NCBI GenBank assembly: GCA_934667095.1
Contig: CAKULE010000018.1
Coordinates: 1 to 56,680 of the forward strand
DNA: 56,680 nt
Origin: an uncultured Oscillospiraceae bacterium
GTDB lineage: Bacteria > Bacillota > Clostridia > Oscillospirales > Oscillospiraceae
Direction: 5' to 3'
The translations under genes were made by a program, and so were the position numbers. Positions 15,986-26,100 of the stretch are shown here, piece after piece. Within the stretch, counting starts at the first letter, position 1. Each line of letters opens with the position of its first letter. The notes beneath the pieces are model-generated. The model worked only from the letters and a program-made list of their open reading frames with translations. It ran no database searches and had not been told where the DNA came from.

Positions 15986-17779
15986 TTATTTCCCCACCGT
16001 TATTCCAGTATAATAGAAGCGCAGGATCTCTTCATAGCCAAAGTCCTGCTTCGCCATAGCGTAGGCTCCCCACTGACTCATGCCCACGTTGTGGCCGTAG
16101 CCCGAGCCGGAGATGGTGAAGCTGCTGCCGCTGACAGGTGTACTGCCGGCATCCAGAGACTGAGTGCCGTCCGCTGTGATGATGTAAACATCGTCCCCAA
16201 GGGAGATCAGATTGCCGTCCCCGTCGATAGCGTACAGGCCGGAGGTGTTCGGGACGGTCTCATTCTCATTCACCGGGATCCCGCCAGTGCTCTCGGAGCC
16301 TGCAAAATCATAGTGATAGGAGCGCAGGCTCAGCATAGTGACCATGGCTCGGGCGGTCAGGGTGTAATTTTTCCCCGCAGAGTCCGTGAAGGTGATCGTC
16401 TTGGGATTTCCCGTGTCCGTATAGGCGGAGACCTTGGCGGACACCACCGTGGAGCACTTGTAGCCCTTGGCATTCAGTTTCTCCGTCAGTTCGGCGGCGG
16501 TATAGGTGCGGGTCCAGTTGTAGCCGCTGATCTGGCTGGCCACCGCAGCCTCATAGGGATCTATGACCCCCACCAGATAGGGATAGGTGCTCTGGCTGCC
16601 GCCCCACACGGTGGAGGACGCCTCGCTGGCGCCGCCGTTGCTGGAATAGTAGAAGCAGGAGGCGATCTTTCCGTCGTACCGGGCCACCTGTCCGCGGGTC
16701 TCGTCTACCGCGGCGTCCGAGTTGGCGTTGGCCCGGGCCAGCCCCAGATAGACCTGACAGCAGTTGGAGTTGCACAGGTCAAAGTGATAGCCGCGGTGCT
16801 TCCCGTTGCGGCTGGCCAGACTGTAGCTGCGGGCACACACCGCCTGGACCTTCAGTGCCTCGATGGGCCAGCTGGCGCTCATCTCATAGGGCAGGATACC
16901 CTTTACGTAATCGTCCAGCTCCACCATGTTCACAATGGTCAGACTTCCGCCGTTGATGCGCTCGTACCGGAAGCCGCCGTACCAGCGGTTGCTGTTCATA
17001 AAATAGGTAACGCATTTCTCCCCCTCCTCCGAAGGGATAGGCCGCACACCCAGCCCGGTGCCCGCACCGTCGTCGTCAAACTGGAAGAGGACATCCGCAG
17101 TACCCGTGACCACCACGCTGACACCATAGGCGGATGTGCCCTTGATCTCGGTGGATACCCCGGCGTTCAGGGCGAGGCTCTCCTGTGCGGCCTGCGCAGA
17201 AGCCCGGTCCAGATAGTTCCCGATGCGCACCCGGTAGGCCCCTGCGATCCATGCCGCGAAGCCGCCGTCATACTGCTCTGCAGCTGCAGCCGCCCCCTCA
17301 AAAGACTCATAGCTCTCCAGCGTCTGAAGGTGGTAGCACCCCACCGTCACGGCGGCAGAGGCCGCCAGTGCCGTGTGATATGAGGTATATCCGTTATAAT
17401 TCCCGTAGCCCACATTCTCCGTCTTGACGATGGAAATGCTGCCGGCCGCGGTCTGCCCGACCTGAATGAAGTCATTGTCGCTGTCATAGTAGCCGAAGGC
17501 AAAGCCGGCGCCCTTGTGGTTGGCCAGATTGGCCCCGTCCAGCGTGTCGCTTCCGTAGTAGAGGCCAACGCGGATAATGGTGCTCTCCAGTCCGGGCTCC
17601 TCCGGCTCAATGGTGGGGTCTTTTTCCGCGTTCGGATCTTCGGCCGTCTGGCTCGCTGTGGGCTGCGGCTCCGCAGGCTGGCTCTCTTCCGCCGCTCCAT
17701 CGCCTGCCGCGGCAGCGCTCTGCAGCAGCAGGGTCAGCAGCAACAGCAGGGCGGACAGCTTCCGTATGGTCTGTTTCAT
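15986..17779 (-). CDS. spoIID: SpoIID/LytB-domain sporulation protein
   Basis: 597 aa from ATG at 17779 (MKQTIRKL), preceded by GGAG; an earlier in-frame start at 17830 overlaps the asd promoter. Residues 1-25 are a signal peptide. Residues ~50-230 form a SPOR-like region, and ~270-597 the SpoIID lytic transglycosylase domain with ELDDYVKGILPYEMSASWPIEALKVQAVCARSY, the zinc-like CNSNCC, and the terminal GSGYGHNVGMSQWGAYAMAKQDFGYEEILRFYYTGI. SpoIID cuts peptidoglycan during engulfment. It is longer than the B. subtilis protein because of the N-terminal region and an insertion near the end. First gene of the queA-GNAT-tgt operon. Confidence 0.93.
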   Translation of the reverse strand: MKQTIRKLSALLLLLTLLLQSAAAAGDGAAEESQPAEPQPTASQTAEDPNAEKDPTIEPEEPGLESTIIRVGLYYGSDTLDGANLANHKGAGFAFGYYDSDNDFIQVGQTAAGSISIVKTENVGYGNYNGYTSYHTALAASAAVTVGCYHLQTLESYESFEGAAAAAEQYDGGFAAWIAGAYRVRIGNYLDRASAQAAQESLALNAGVSTEIKGTSAYGVSVVVTGTADVLFQFDDDGAGTGLGVRPIPSEEGEKCVTYFMNSNRWYGGFRYERINGGSLTIVNMVELDDYVKGILPYEMSASWPIEALKVQAVCARSYSLASRNGKHRGYHFDLCNSNCCQVYLGLARANANSDAAVDETRGQVARYDGKIASCFYYSSNGGASEASSTVWGGSQSTYPYLVGVIDPYEAAVASQISGYNWTRTYTAAELTEKLNAKGYKCSTVVSAKVSAYTDTGNPKTITFTDSAGKNYTLTARAMVTMLSLRSYHYDFAGSESTGGIPVNENETVPNTSGLYAIDGDGNLISLGDDVYIITADGTQSLDAGSTPVSGSSFTISGSGYGHNVGMSQWGAYAMAKQDFGYEEILRFYYTGITVGK

Positions 17780-17811
17780 ATCATGCTCCATTTCTCCGTG
17801 GGGTGAGAGGA

Positions 17812-17840
17812 TTGACACTTTAATGTACAAATGCTATTAT
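17812..17840 (+). promoter_or_regulatory. Sigma-A promoter of asd-dapA-dapB
   Basis: TTGACA (17812-17817), 17-bp spacer, TATTAT (17835-17840), giving a leader of about 100 nt before asd. CCCGCC and GGCGGG in that leader can form a stem just before the ribosome site. It is divergent from spoIID. Confidence 0.85.
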
Positions 17841-17950
17841 TTCAGCAAGGTCCGCCCTGTTTGGACAGATTACTTTATTATATTACATAACCCGCCCTCT
17901 GGCAACTCCATCTTTTGGGCAAACCCCGGCGGGTACAGGAGGTCATTCCT

Positions 17951-19033
17951 ATGAAAAAGTACAAGGTCGGCGTGATCGGCGGCACCGGTATGGTAGGTCA
18001 GCGCTTTGTCACCCTGCTGGCCGGCCATCCGTGGTTCCAGCTCACTGCCATCGCCGCCAGCCCCCGCTCCGCCGGCAAGCGCTATGAAGACGCCGTGGCC
18101 GGCCGCTGGGCTATGGACGTCCCCGTGCCCCAGGAGGCCAAGGACCTGATCCTCATGGACGCCTCCGCCGACGTGGAAAGGATCGCCGGCATGGTGGATT
18201 TCGTCTTTTCCGCTGTGGACATGAAGAAGGACGAGATCCGTGCCTTGGAGGAGGCCTATGCCAAGGCTGAGTGCCCGGTGGTGTCCAACAACTCCGCCCA
18301 CCGCTGGACTCCCGATGTACCCATGGTCATCCCGGAGATCAACCCGGAGCATCTGGCCGTTATCCCCGCCCAGCGCCAGCGTCTGGGCACCAAGCGGGGC
18401 TTCATCACCGTCAAGTCCAACTGCTCTATCCAGAGCTATGTGCCGGCCCTCTCCCCACTCCGCTCCTTCGGCATTGAAAAGATTCTGGTCTGCACCTATC
18501 AGGCCATTTCCGGCGCGGGCAAGACCTTTGAGACCTGGCCGGAGATGGTAGATAACCTTATCCCCTACATCGGCGGCGAGGAGGAAAAGAGCGAGCAGGA
18601 GCCCCTGAAGGTCTGGGGCAAGGTGGAGAACGGCGCCATCGTCACCGCCGACGAGCCGTCCATCACCGCCCAGTGCCTGCGGGTGCCCGTGTCCAACGGC
18701 CACACCGCTGCCGCCTTCGTCACTTTCAAGACTAAGCCCACCATGGAGCAGATGAAGGAGGCGTGGCGCACCTTCAAGGGCCGCCCGCAGGAACTGGGCC
18801 TCCCCACTGCCCCCAAACAATTCCTCCACTACTTTGAGGAGCCCGACCGGCCTCAGGCCAAGCTGGACCGTGATCTGGAGGGCGGCATGGCCGTGACCAT
18901 CGGTCGGCTCCGCCCCGACACCCAGTACGACTATAAGTTCGTTTCCCTGTCCCACAACACCCTGCGGGGCGCTGCCGGCGGCGCGGTGCTGCTGGCTGAG
19001 CTGCTGTGCGCCGAGGGGTACATGGACCGCTGA
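17951..19033 (+). CDS. asd: Aspartate-semialdehyde dehydrogenase, archaeal/fungal type
   Basis: 360 aa from ATG at 17951 after AGGAGG. It reduces aspartyl phosphate to aspartate semialdehyde with NADPH at the branch to lysine and DAP. Residues 6-17 hold the nucleotide loop VGVIGGTGMVGQ. The catalytic Cys158 lies in VKSNCSIQSY, and YQAISGAGKTFETW follows. Length and the NCSxQ context fit the archaeal/fungal-type branch rather than the shorter ~330-aa enzyme common in Bacillus. First gene of the asd-dapA-dapB set. Confidence 0.95.
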   Translation: MKKYKVGVIGGTGMVGQRFVTLLAGHPWFQLTAIAASPRSAGKRYEDAVAGRWAMDVPVPQEAKDLILMDASADVERIAGMVDFVFSAVDMKKDEIRALEEAYAKAECPVVSNNSAHRWTPDVPMVIPEINPEHLAVIPAQRQRLGTKRGFITVKSNCSIQSYVPALSPLRSFGIEKILVCTYQAISGAGKTFETWPEMVDNLIPYIGGEEEKSEQEPLKVWGKVENGAIVTADEPSITAQCLRVPVSNGHTAAAFVTFKTKPTMEQMKEAWRTFKGRPQELGLPTAPKQFLHYFEEPDRPQAKLDRDLEGGMAVTIGRLRPDTQYDYKFVSLSHNTLRGAAGGAVLLAELLCAEGYMDR

Positions 19034-19089
19034 GCCCGCCCTGCCCTTTCACCAAAGAACCATATTCAAGCGGATGAAAGGGTGCTTTT

Positions 19090-19974
19090 ATGCGAAGCCC
19101 GGTTTTTACCGGCGCCTGCCCGGCGCTGGTCACTCCTTTCCACAAAAGCGGCGGCATCAATTTTGCCGCCTTTGCCAGACAGATCGAAGCCCAGCTGGCC
19201 GCCGGAGCAGACGCCCTGTGCGTCTGCGGCACCACCGGTGAGAGCGCTACCCTCACCGAACGGGAACGGGCGGCCCTCATCGAAGCCTGCGCAGCTCAGG
19301 TCAATGGCCGCGTGCCGGTGATCGCCGGGACAGGCAGCAACTCCACAGCCAAGGCCGCCGAGGCCTCCCGGCAGGCGCAGACGCTGGGGGCCGACGCCCT
19401 GCTGCTGGTAACGCCCTACTACAATAAGGCAACACAGGATGGGCTCCTGCGGCACTATGAGACGGTGACCGGGCAGGTAGACCTGCCTGTGATTCTCTAC
19501 AACGTCCCCAGCCGCACGGGCCTATCCTTCACCGCGGAGACCTATGCCGCACTGGCCCGGGACCCCCGCATCAACGGCGTAAAGGAGGCGTCGGGTGATT
19601 TCTCCCTCATCTCCCACACGCTGGCCCTCTGCCCGGCGGATTTCACCATCTGGTCCGGCAACGACGATCAGGTAGTCCCCATGATGGCCTTGGGGGCAAA
19701 GGGGGTCATCTCCGTGGCCTGCAACCTTGTCCCGGAGGTCATGGTGCGGCTGAGCCACCTGTGTCTGGATGGAGATTTCTCCTCCGCCGCCCGGCTCCAG
19801 ACTGCCTACATTGACCTCATCGACGCCCTGTTTGTAGAGGTCAATCCCATTCCGGTAAAAGCCGCAATGGATATGCTGGGTATGGAGGCGGGGCTGCCCC
19901 GGCTGCCCCTGTGTCCCCCCTCCCCGGCCCACCAGAGACTGCTGCGGCAGGTACTGGCGGAATATGAGCTCTGA
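19090..19974 (+). CDS. dapA: 4-Hydroxy-tetrahydrodipicolinate synthase
   Basis: 294 aa. It condenses pyruvate with aspartate semialdehyde. The TIM-barrel signatures are in place: CGTTGESATLT, PYYNKATQDGLLRHY with the catalytic Tyr, LYNVPSRTG, and the Schiff-base Lys165 in GVKEASGD. It starts 56 bp after asd and its stop overlaps the dapB start by one base (TGATG). Confidence 0.97.
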   Translation: MRSPVFTGACPALVTPFHKSGGINFAAFARQIEAQLAAGADALCVCGTTGESATLTERERAALIEACAAQVNGRVPVIAGTGSNSTAKAAEASRQAQTLGADALLLVTPYYNKATQDGLLRHYETVTGQVDLPVILYNVPSRTGLSFTAETYAALARDPRINGVKEASGDFSLISHTLALCPADFTIWSGNDDQVVPMMALGAKGVISVACNLVPEVMVRLSHLCLDGDFSSAARLQTAYIDLIDALFVEVNPIPVKAAMDMLGMEAGLPRLPLCPPSPAHQRLLRQVLAEYEL

Positions 19975-20666
19975 TGCTGCGGATCATTCTCGCCGGTCAC
20001 CACGGCCGCATGGGACATCAGGTGGTCCAGTACTGCCGGGGGCGGCCAGACGCCGCGGTGGCTGCCGGGATCGACCCAAAGGGCCGCCCCGGCGACGGCT
20101 TCCCGGTATTTTATTCACTGGGCGGCTGTACCGCGGCCGGGGACGTACTGGTGGACTTTTCCCGCCCGGAGGCGTTGAGCGGGCTGCTGACCGGCTGTCT
20201 TCAGCTTACCCTGCCGGCTGTGCTTGCCGTCACAGGGTACAGCCCGGAGCAGGAGGCTGTCATTCGGGCCGCGGCAGCGCGCATCCCCATCTTCCGTGCT
20301 GCCAATCTCTCCGTGGGCGCCCACGTCCTGCAAAAGCTGTGCCTTCAGGCCCAGGCGTTTCTGCCCGGCTGTGATGCCGCCGTCATAGAGCGCCACCGCA
20401 GGGGCAAGCTGGATTCCCCCAGCGGTACCGCCGTGCTTCTCTCCACGGCGCTGGGCTGTCCGGTCTGTTCTGTGCGGGCGGGAGACGTAGTCGGGGAGCA
20501 CACCGTCCTCTTTGCCGGAGAGCACGAGGTGCTGGAGCTCACCCATCAGGCAGACAGCGGAGCGGTGTTCGCCGCCGGAGCCATCCGGGCCGCAAAATTC
20601 CTGCGCGGCCGCGCCCCGGGGCTGTATGGCATGGACGATCTGATGGATCAAAGCCGGTCCCGCTAA
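19974..20666 (+). CDS. dapB: 4-Hydroxy-tetrahydrodipicolinate reductase
   Basis: 230 aa, at the short end of the family (usually 240-270). The nucleotide loop is LAGHHGRMGHQV at residues 6-17, where the usual first motif GxxGxMG reads GHHGRMG. VDFSRPEAL is the second dinucleotide-binding segment. ERHRRGKLDSPSGTA is the tetrahydrodipicolinate-binding signature, with the HHxxKxDxPSGTA histidine pair reduced to HR. The shortening is in the N-terminal half. Start ATG at 19974 is coupled to the dapA stop. The gene ends inside a terminator stem. Confidence 0.93.
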   Translation: MLRIILAGHHGRMGHQVVQYCRGRPDAAVAAGIDPKGRPGDGFPVFYSLGGCTAAGDVLVDFSRPEALSGLLTGCLQLTLPAVLAVTGYSPEQEAVIRAAAARIPIFRAANLSVGAHVLQKLCLQAQAFLPGCDAAVIERHRRGKLDSPSGTAVLLSTALGCPVCSVRAGDVVGEHTVLFAGEHEVLELTHQADSGAVFAAGAIRAAKFLRGRAPGLYGMDDLMDQSRSR

Positions 20667-20684
20667 GAAGGGACCGGCTTTCTT
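20649..20684 (+). terminator. Terminator of asd-dapA-dapB
   Basis: AAGCCGGTCCC (20651-20661) pairs with GGGACCGGCTT (20670-20680), followed by TTTCTT. The stem begins inside the last dapB codons. Confidence 0.85.
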
Positions 20685-20707
20685 GTCAAAAAATAATTCC
20701 TCCAGAG

Positions 20708-20736
20708 TTGACAGCAGAAGGAAAGCATGATAGAAT
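20708..20736 (+). promoter_or_regulatory. Sigma-A promoter of the pyr operon
   Basis: TTGACA (20708-20713), 17-bp spacer, TAGAAT (20731-20736). Transcription should start near 20743 and give a leader of about 120 nt. Confidence 0.88.
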
Positions 20737-20758
20737 ATCATGAAATAAGTACGGCTAC

Positions 20759-20842
20759 GGCAGACCGATCTTCTGCCTCACATGCGCGGCCCTTGAGCTG
20801 CGCGGCACAGGATTCTGTCTGCATGGCAGAATTATTTTTATG
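20759..20842 (+). promoter_or_regulatory. Three-hairpin leader of the pyr operon, last hairpin attenuator-like
   Basis: Hairpin 1 GGCAGA/TCTGCC (20759-20777), hairpin 2 GCGCGGC/GCTGCGC (20784-20803), and hairpin 3 ATTCTG/CAGAAT (20812-20832) followed by TATTTTTATG. Hairpin 3 resembles a weak intrinsic terminator before the pyrC ribosome site. I do not see the PyrR-binding loop consensus, and no pyrR gene is in the window. Confidence 0.5.
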
Positions 20843-20864
20843 TCCAAAGAAAGGAGGCCGCGAT

Positions 20865-22082
20865 ATGTACTTCTGCGCAGGAAAGACCCATGACAGCGCG
20901 CTCCGTCCTCTGCTGGACCGTTTTCAGATTGGCGGTGGTGTTTCTCCCGTTGTTTCAGATGAATATTTGGTTTTTCCCGGTCTCTGCGATGTCCACGTTC
21001 ATCTCAGAGAGCCGGGATTTTCTTATAAGGAGCGCATCCGCTCCGGCAGTCTGGCTGGCGCACGGAGCGGTTATACCGCCCTGTGCCCCATGCCAAACCT
21101 GAACCCGGTGCCGGACAGTCTGCCCAACCTGAAACTGGAGCTGGACCTCATCCGGAAGGACGCGCTGCAGAGCATTCGCCCCTATGGCGCGATCTCCGTG
21201 GGCGAGGCCGGCAAGCAGCTGGCCGATCTGGAGGGCATGGCCCCTTACGTCTGTGCCTTCTCCGATGACGGCAAGGGCGTGCAGGACCGGAGCTTTATGC
21301 GGGAGGCCATGCTGCGGGCCAAGGCCCTGAACAAAGTCATCGCCGCCCACTGTGAGGACAATACCCTGCTCCGCGGCGGGTACATCCACGACGGCTGGTA
21401 CGCCAGGACCCACGGCCACCGGGGCATCTGCTCTGAGAGCGAGTGGCGGCAGATCGAGCGTGATCTCGAACTGGCCGCCGACACCGGCGTCCGCTATCAC
21501 GTGTGCCACATCTCCACCAAAGAGAGCGTGGAACTTATCCGGCAGGCAAAAAAGAGCGGCGTGGACGTCACCTGCGAGACCGGGCCCCACTATCTGGTCC
21601 TCTCTGACCGGGACCTGCAGGAGGACGGCCGCTTCAAAATGAACCCGCCCCTCCGGGACGAAAGCGACCGGGAGGCCCTGCTGGAGGGGATCGAAGATGG
21701 CACAGTGGACATGATCGCCACCGACCACGCCCCCCACAGCGCTGAGGAGAAAAGCCGCGGCCTTGCGGGCAGCGCCTTCGGCATCACCGGGCTGGAGACC
21801 GCTTTCCCCGTGCTGTACACGCGGCTGGTAAAACCCGGCCTGCTCTCTCTGGATCGGCTGTGTGAGCTGATGTGTACCAAGCCCCGGGCGCGCTTCGGGC
21901 TCCCCCTGAATGGGGACGACTTTACAGTATTCGACGTGCGGGAACCGTGGTCTATCGACCCCGCGCAGTTCGCATCTCAAGGAAAAAGCACCCCCTTCGC
22001 CGGTTGGACGGTCTACGGCAGGTGCGTGGCAACAGTTTACGGAGGAAAGCTGATATGGCAAGAGAATTCGACAGAAAACTGA
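20865..22082 (+). CDS. pyrC: Dihydroorotase
   Basis: 405 aa from ATG at 20865, which follows AAAGGAGG; an earlier in-frame ATG at 20727 falls inside the promoter. It cyclises carbamoyl-aspartate to dihydroorotate. Metal-binding DVHVHLREPG is near residue 45, and AAHCEDN, YHVCHIST and ATDHAPHS carry the remaining ligands, as in class I dihydroorotases. First gene of an eight-gene operon. Its 3' end overlaps carA by 28 bp. Confidence 0.95.
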   Translation: MYFCAGKTHDSALRPLLDRFQIGGGVSPVVSDEYLVFPGLCDVHVHLREPGFSYKERIRSGSLAGARSGYTALCPMPNLNPVPDSLPNLKLELDLIRKDALQSIRPYGAISVGEAGKQLADLEGMAPYVCAFSDDGKGVQDRSFMREAMLRAKALNKVIAAHCEDNTLLRGGYIHDGWYARTHGHRGICSESEWRQIERDLELAADTGVRYHVCHISTKESVELIRQAKKSGVDVTCETGPHYLVLSDRDLQEDGRFKMNPPLRDESDREALLEGIEDGTVDMIATDHAPHSAEEKSRGLAGSAFGITGLETAFPVLYTRLVKPGLLSLDRLCELMCTKPRARFGLPLNGDDFTVFDVREPWSIDPAQFASQGKSTPFAGWTVYGRCVATVYGGKLIWQENSTEN

Positions 22083-23158
22083 TTTTGGAGGACGGCAGCG
22101 AGTACCGGGGTTATGGCTTCGGCGCGGACTGCGAGCGGGTGTGTGAGGTGGTGTTCAACACCTCCATGGTGGGCTATCAGGAGATCGTCTCCGACCCCTC
22201 CTACACCTTTCAGACGGTGGTCATGACCTATCCTCTCATCGGCAATTACGGCGTCAACCGGGATGACAGCGAGACGGTGATCCCCACCATCGGCGGCCTT
22301 GTGGTAGGTGAGTACAATCCCCTCCCATCCAACTTCCGCAGTGGTCGCAGCCTCTCCGAGTGGCTGGCGCAGTACGGCATCCCCGGCCTTGAGGGCGTGG
22401 ACACCCGCAAACTGGCCCGGAGCATCCGCTCCCACGGCAGCCGCCGCGGCCTGCTCACCGGGGTAGAGACCTCCGTGGAGGAAGGGCTGGCCAAGCTGAA
22501 TGCCTCCCCTGTGCCTCACAACGCCGTGGAGCTGGTATCCACAAAGAAGCCATGGCCCTCCCCTGCCCGGGAGCCCCGCTTCCATGTGGCGGCCATCGAC
22601 TGCGGTGTGAAGCTCAATATCATCCGCTCCCTGAATCAGATGGGCTGCGACGTGACTGTCTTTCCCCACGACGCCACCGCCGAGGAGGTCCTGCGCTCTG
22701 CTCCCGATGGACTGTTCCTCTCCAATGGCCCCGGCGACCCGGAGGACGTGACCCCGGTAATCGAGCTGGTTCGCCAGCTCCGGGGCAAACTGCCTATCTT
22801 CGGCATCTGTCTGGGCCACCAGATGATCGCGTTGGCCTACGGCGCCAGGACCTATAAGCTGAAGTTCGGCCACCGGGGCGGCAACCACCCGGTGAAGAAC
22901 CTGCTCACCGGCAGGGTGGAGATCACTTCTCAGAACCACAGCTATGCCGTGGACACCGATTCCGTGGCGGGCACCGGTCTGGAGATCACCCACGTGAACC
23001 TGCTGGACGGCACGGTAGAGGGTCTCCGCTGTGAAAAGGACCACGTGTTCTCCGTCCAGTATCACCCGGAGAGCGCCCCCGGCCCGGAGGACAGCGGATA
23101 CCTGTTCCGGCAGTTCACCCTTGAGATGGAACAGTTTGGAGGGAATCACAATGCCTAA
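22055..23158 (+). CDS. carA: Carbamoyl-phosphate synthase small subunit
   Basis: 367 aa from ATG at 22055, preceded by ACGGAGG. The N-terminal domain starts KLILEDGSEYRGYGFG. The class I glutamine amidotransferase domain carries nucleophile Cys252 in FGICLGHQ and the His/Glu pair in VQYHPES. It supplies ammonia to CarB. It overlaps pyrC by 28 bp and carB by 8 bp, so translation is coupled. Being inside the pyr operon, it probably serves pyrimidine synthesis first. Confidence 0.97.
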   Translation: MAREFDRKLILEDGSEYRGYGFGADCERVCEVVFNTSMVGYQEIVSDPSYTFQTVVMTYPLIGNYGVNRDDSETVIPTIGGLVVGEYNPLPSNFRSGRSLSEWLAQYGIPGLEGVDTRKLARSIRSHGSRRGLLTGVETSVEEGLAKLNASPVPHNAVELVSTKKPWPSPAREPRFHVAAIDCGVKLNIIRSLNQMGCDVTVFPHDATAEEVLRSAPDGLFLSNGPGDPEDVTPVIELVRQLRGKLPIFGICLGHQMIALAYGARTYKLKFGHRGGNHPVKNLLTGRVEITSQNHSYAVDTDSVAGTGLEITHVNLLDGTVEGLRCEKDHVFSVQYHPESAPGPEDSGYLFRQFTLEMEQFGGNHNA

Positions 23159-26100
23159 GAGAACAGATTTGAAGAAAATCATGGTCATTGGCAGCGGCCC
23201 CATCGTCATCGGGCAGGCCGCTGAGTTTGACTACGCGGGCACGCAGGCCTGTCTGGCTCTGAAGGAAGAGGGCTATCAGGTGGTCCTCTGCAACTCCAAC
23301 CCCGCCACCATCATGACCGACTGCACCATCGCAGACAAGGTCTACATGGAGCCCCTGACGCTGGAATACACCGCCAAAATCATCCGCTACGAGCGGCCCG
23401 ACGCCATTATTCCCGGCCTTGGCGGCCAGACCGGACTGAATCTGGCCATGCAGCTGGAGCGCAAAGGCGTGCTGCGGGAGTGCGGCGTGGAACTGCTGGG
23501 CACCAGCTGTGAGAGCATCGAGCGGGCGGAGGACCGGGAGCTGTTCAAGGCCCTGTGCGAGGAGATCGGCGAGCCGGTGTGCCCCTCCCGCATCGCCAAG
23601 ACTCTGGAAGAGGGCCTTGCCGCCGCGGCGGAGATCGGCTACCCCGTGGTGCTGCGCCCGGCCTTCACGCTGGGCGGCACCGGCGGCGGCTTTGCAGATG
23701 ACGAAGCCTCCTGCGCCGCCCTCATGGCCAACGCACTGGAGCTCTCCCCTGTCCACGAGGTACTGGTGGAGAAGAGCGTGAAGGGCTACAAGGAGATCGA
23801 ATACGAGGTCATGCGGGACGCCAACGACACCGCCATCACCGTCTGCAATATGGAGAATCTGGACCCCGTGGGCGTTCACACCGGCGACTCCATCGTGGTC
23901 TGCCCCAGTCAGACACTGACCAACAGAGAGTACCAGATGCTGCGCAACAGCGCCCTGAAAATTATCCGCAGTCTGAAGATCGAGGGCGGTTGCAACGTGC
24001 AGTTCGCACTGGACCCCAACTCCTTCCAGTACTATGTCATTGAGGTCAACCCCCGCGTATCCCGTTCCTCCGCGCTGGCCAGCAAGGCCAGCGGCTTCCC
24101 CATCGCCCGGGTGTCCGCCAAAATCGCCGTGGGCCTCACCCTGGACGAGATCTTGCTGCCCAACACCCCTGCCAGCTTCGAGCCGGCGCTGGACTACGTG
24201 GTCACCAAGATGCCCCGCTTCCCCTTCGACAAGTTCGTCAGCGCCAGCAACCGTCTGTCCACCCAGATGAAGGCCACCGGCGAGATCATGAGCGTGGGCC
24301 GCAATTTTGAAGAGAGCCTGCTGAAGGCCGTCCGCTCGCTGGAGATTGGCGCCTATCACCTGTTCTCTGCCAAGGCGGAGGCCATGGACGTGCCCCAGCT
24401 GATGGAGTACATCGCCAACGCCACCGACGACCGGCTGTTTATGATCGCCGAGCTGCTCCGCCGGGGGATCACCCCTGCCGACATCGCCGCGGCCACCGGC
24501 ATCGACCTTTTCTTCCTCGATAAGCTGGCCCATATTATCGCGCTGGAGGCCCAGCTGTCTGCCGCCCCCATGGACTCCGATGAACTGTCCGAGGCAAAGC
24601 GCTATGGCTTCTGCGACAAGGCGGTCGCCCGCCTGTGGGGCTGCGTCGAGCAGGAGGTCACTGCCCTGCGGACCTCCAGTGGTCTGCGGCCCGTATATAA
24701 GGCCATCGACTCCTGCGCCTCTGAGTTCGATGCCTATATTCCCTATTACTATTCCACTTACTGCGGCGAAGAGAACGAGTCCGGCGATGACGGCAGGCAA
24801 AAGATCATCGTGCTGGGTGCCGGCCCTATCCGAATCGGTCAGGGCGTAGAGTTCGACTACTCCACCGTCCACGCCATCCAGACCATCCGCAAGGCCGGCT
24901 ATGAGGCCATTATCATCAACAACAACCCGGAGACCGTCTCCACCGACTACACCACCTCCGATAAGCTGTATTTCGAGCCTCTCACCGTGGAGGACGTGAT
25001 GAACGTCATCGAGCTGGAGAAGCCGGTGGGTGTCATCGCCTCTCTGGGCGGGCAGACCGCCATCAACCTGGCCCGGCCGCTGGCTGACCGGGGCGTGAAG
25101 ATCATCGGCACCGACTGCGATGCCATCGACCGGGCGGAAAACCGTGACCTTTTTGAGCGGCTGCTGACCTCCCTCGGCGTACCCGAGCCCGCAGGCAAGG
25201 CCGTCACCAAGATCGAAGACGGCGTGAAGGCTGCGGCCGCCATCGGCTATCCCGTACTCGTACGGCCTTCCTTTGTGCTGGGCGGCCGGGCCATGCAGAT
25301 CGTCTCCAGCGAGGAGGGGCTGCGCCGCTATCTCAAGACCGCCGTGGAGATTGACGAGGACAAACCCGTGCTGGTGGACAAGTACATCATCGGCAAAGAG
25401 GTGGAGGTGGACGCCATCTGCGATGGCCGGGATGTGTTCGTCCCCGGCATCATGGAACTGGTGGAGCGTACCGGCGTCCACAGCGGCGACAGTATCAGCG
25501 TCTACCCGCCCTTCAGCCTGTCTGACGCTGTGAAGGGCACCATTCTCCAGTACACCCGTCAGCTGGGCCTTGCCATTGGCATCGTGGGTCTGTTCAACGT
25601 GCAGTTCATCGTGGACCGGCAGGAAAAGGTCTATATCATCGAGGTCAACCCCCGGTCCTCTCGGACAGTCCCCTTCCTGTCCAAGGCCACCGGCCGGAGT
25701 CTGGCCGACATCGCCACCGAGGTCATCCTCGGCCGTTCCCTGAAGGAGCAGGGCATCTTCGAGATCTACCCGAAGGAGCGGGACCGCTGGTACGTAAAGG
25801 TTCCCGTCTTCTCCTTCAGCAAGCTGACCGGCGCAGATGCCTCCCTCTCCCCCGAGATGAAGTCCACCGGCGAGGCTATCGGCTACGACGACAAGCTCAA
25901 CCGCGCCCTGTACAAGGCCCTTCAGGCCTCCGGTATGAAGCTGCATAATTACGGCGCGGTGCTGGTCACCGTATGTGACCGGGACAAGGCGGAGGCCCTC
26001 CCCCTCATCCGCCGCTTCTACAACCTCGGCTTCAACATCGAGGCCACCGCCGGCACCGCTGTCTTCCTCAAAGAAAACGGCATCCGCACCCGCAAGCTCA

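Noticed and set aside
17780..17880. A sigma-E promoter for spoIID
   Set aside because: Searching the minus strand gave only partial matches with wrong spacing; the clear promoter there points the other way, to asd.
20743..20864. A PyrR-binding attenuator in the pyr leader
   Set aside because: The stems present lack the conserved PyrR loop sequence; only a general attenuator-like hairpin can be supported.
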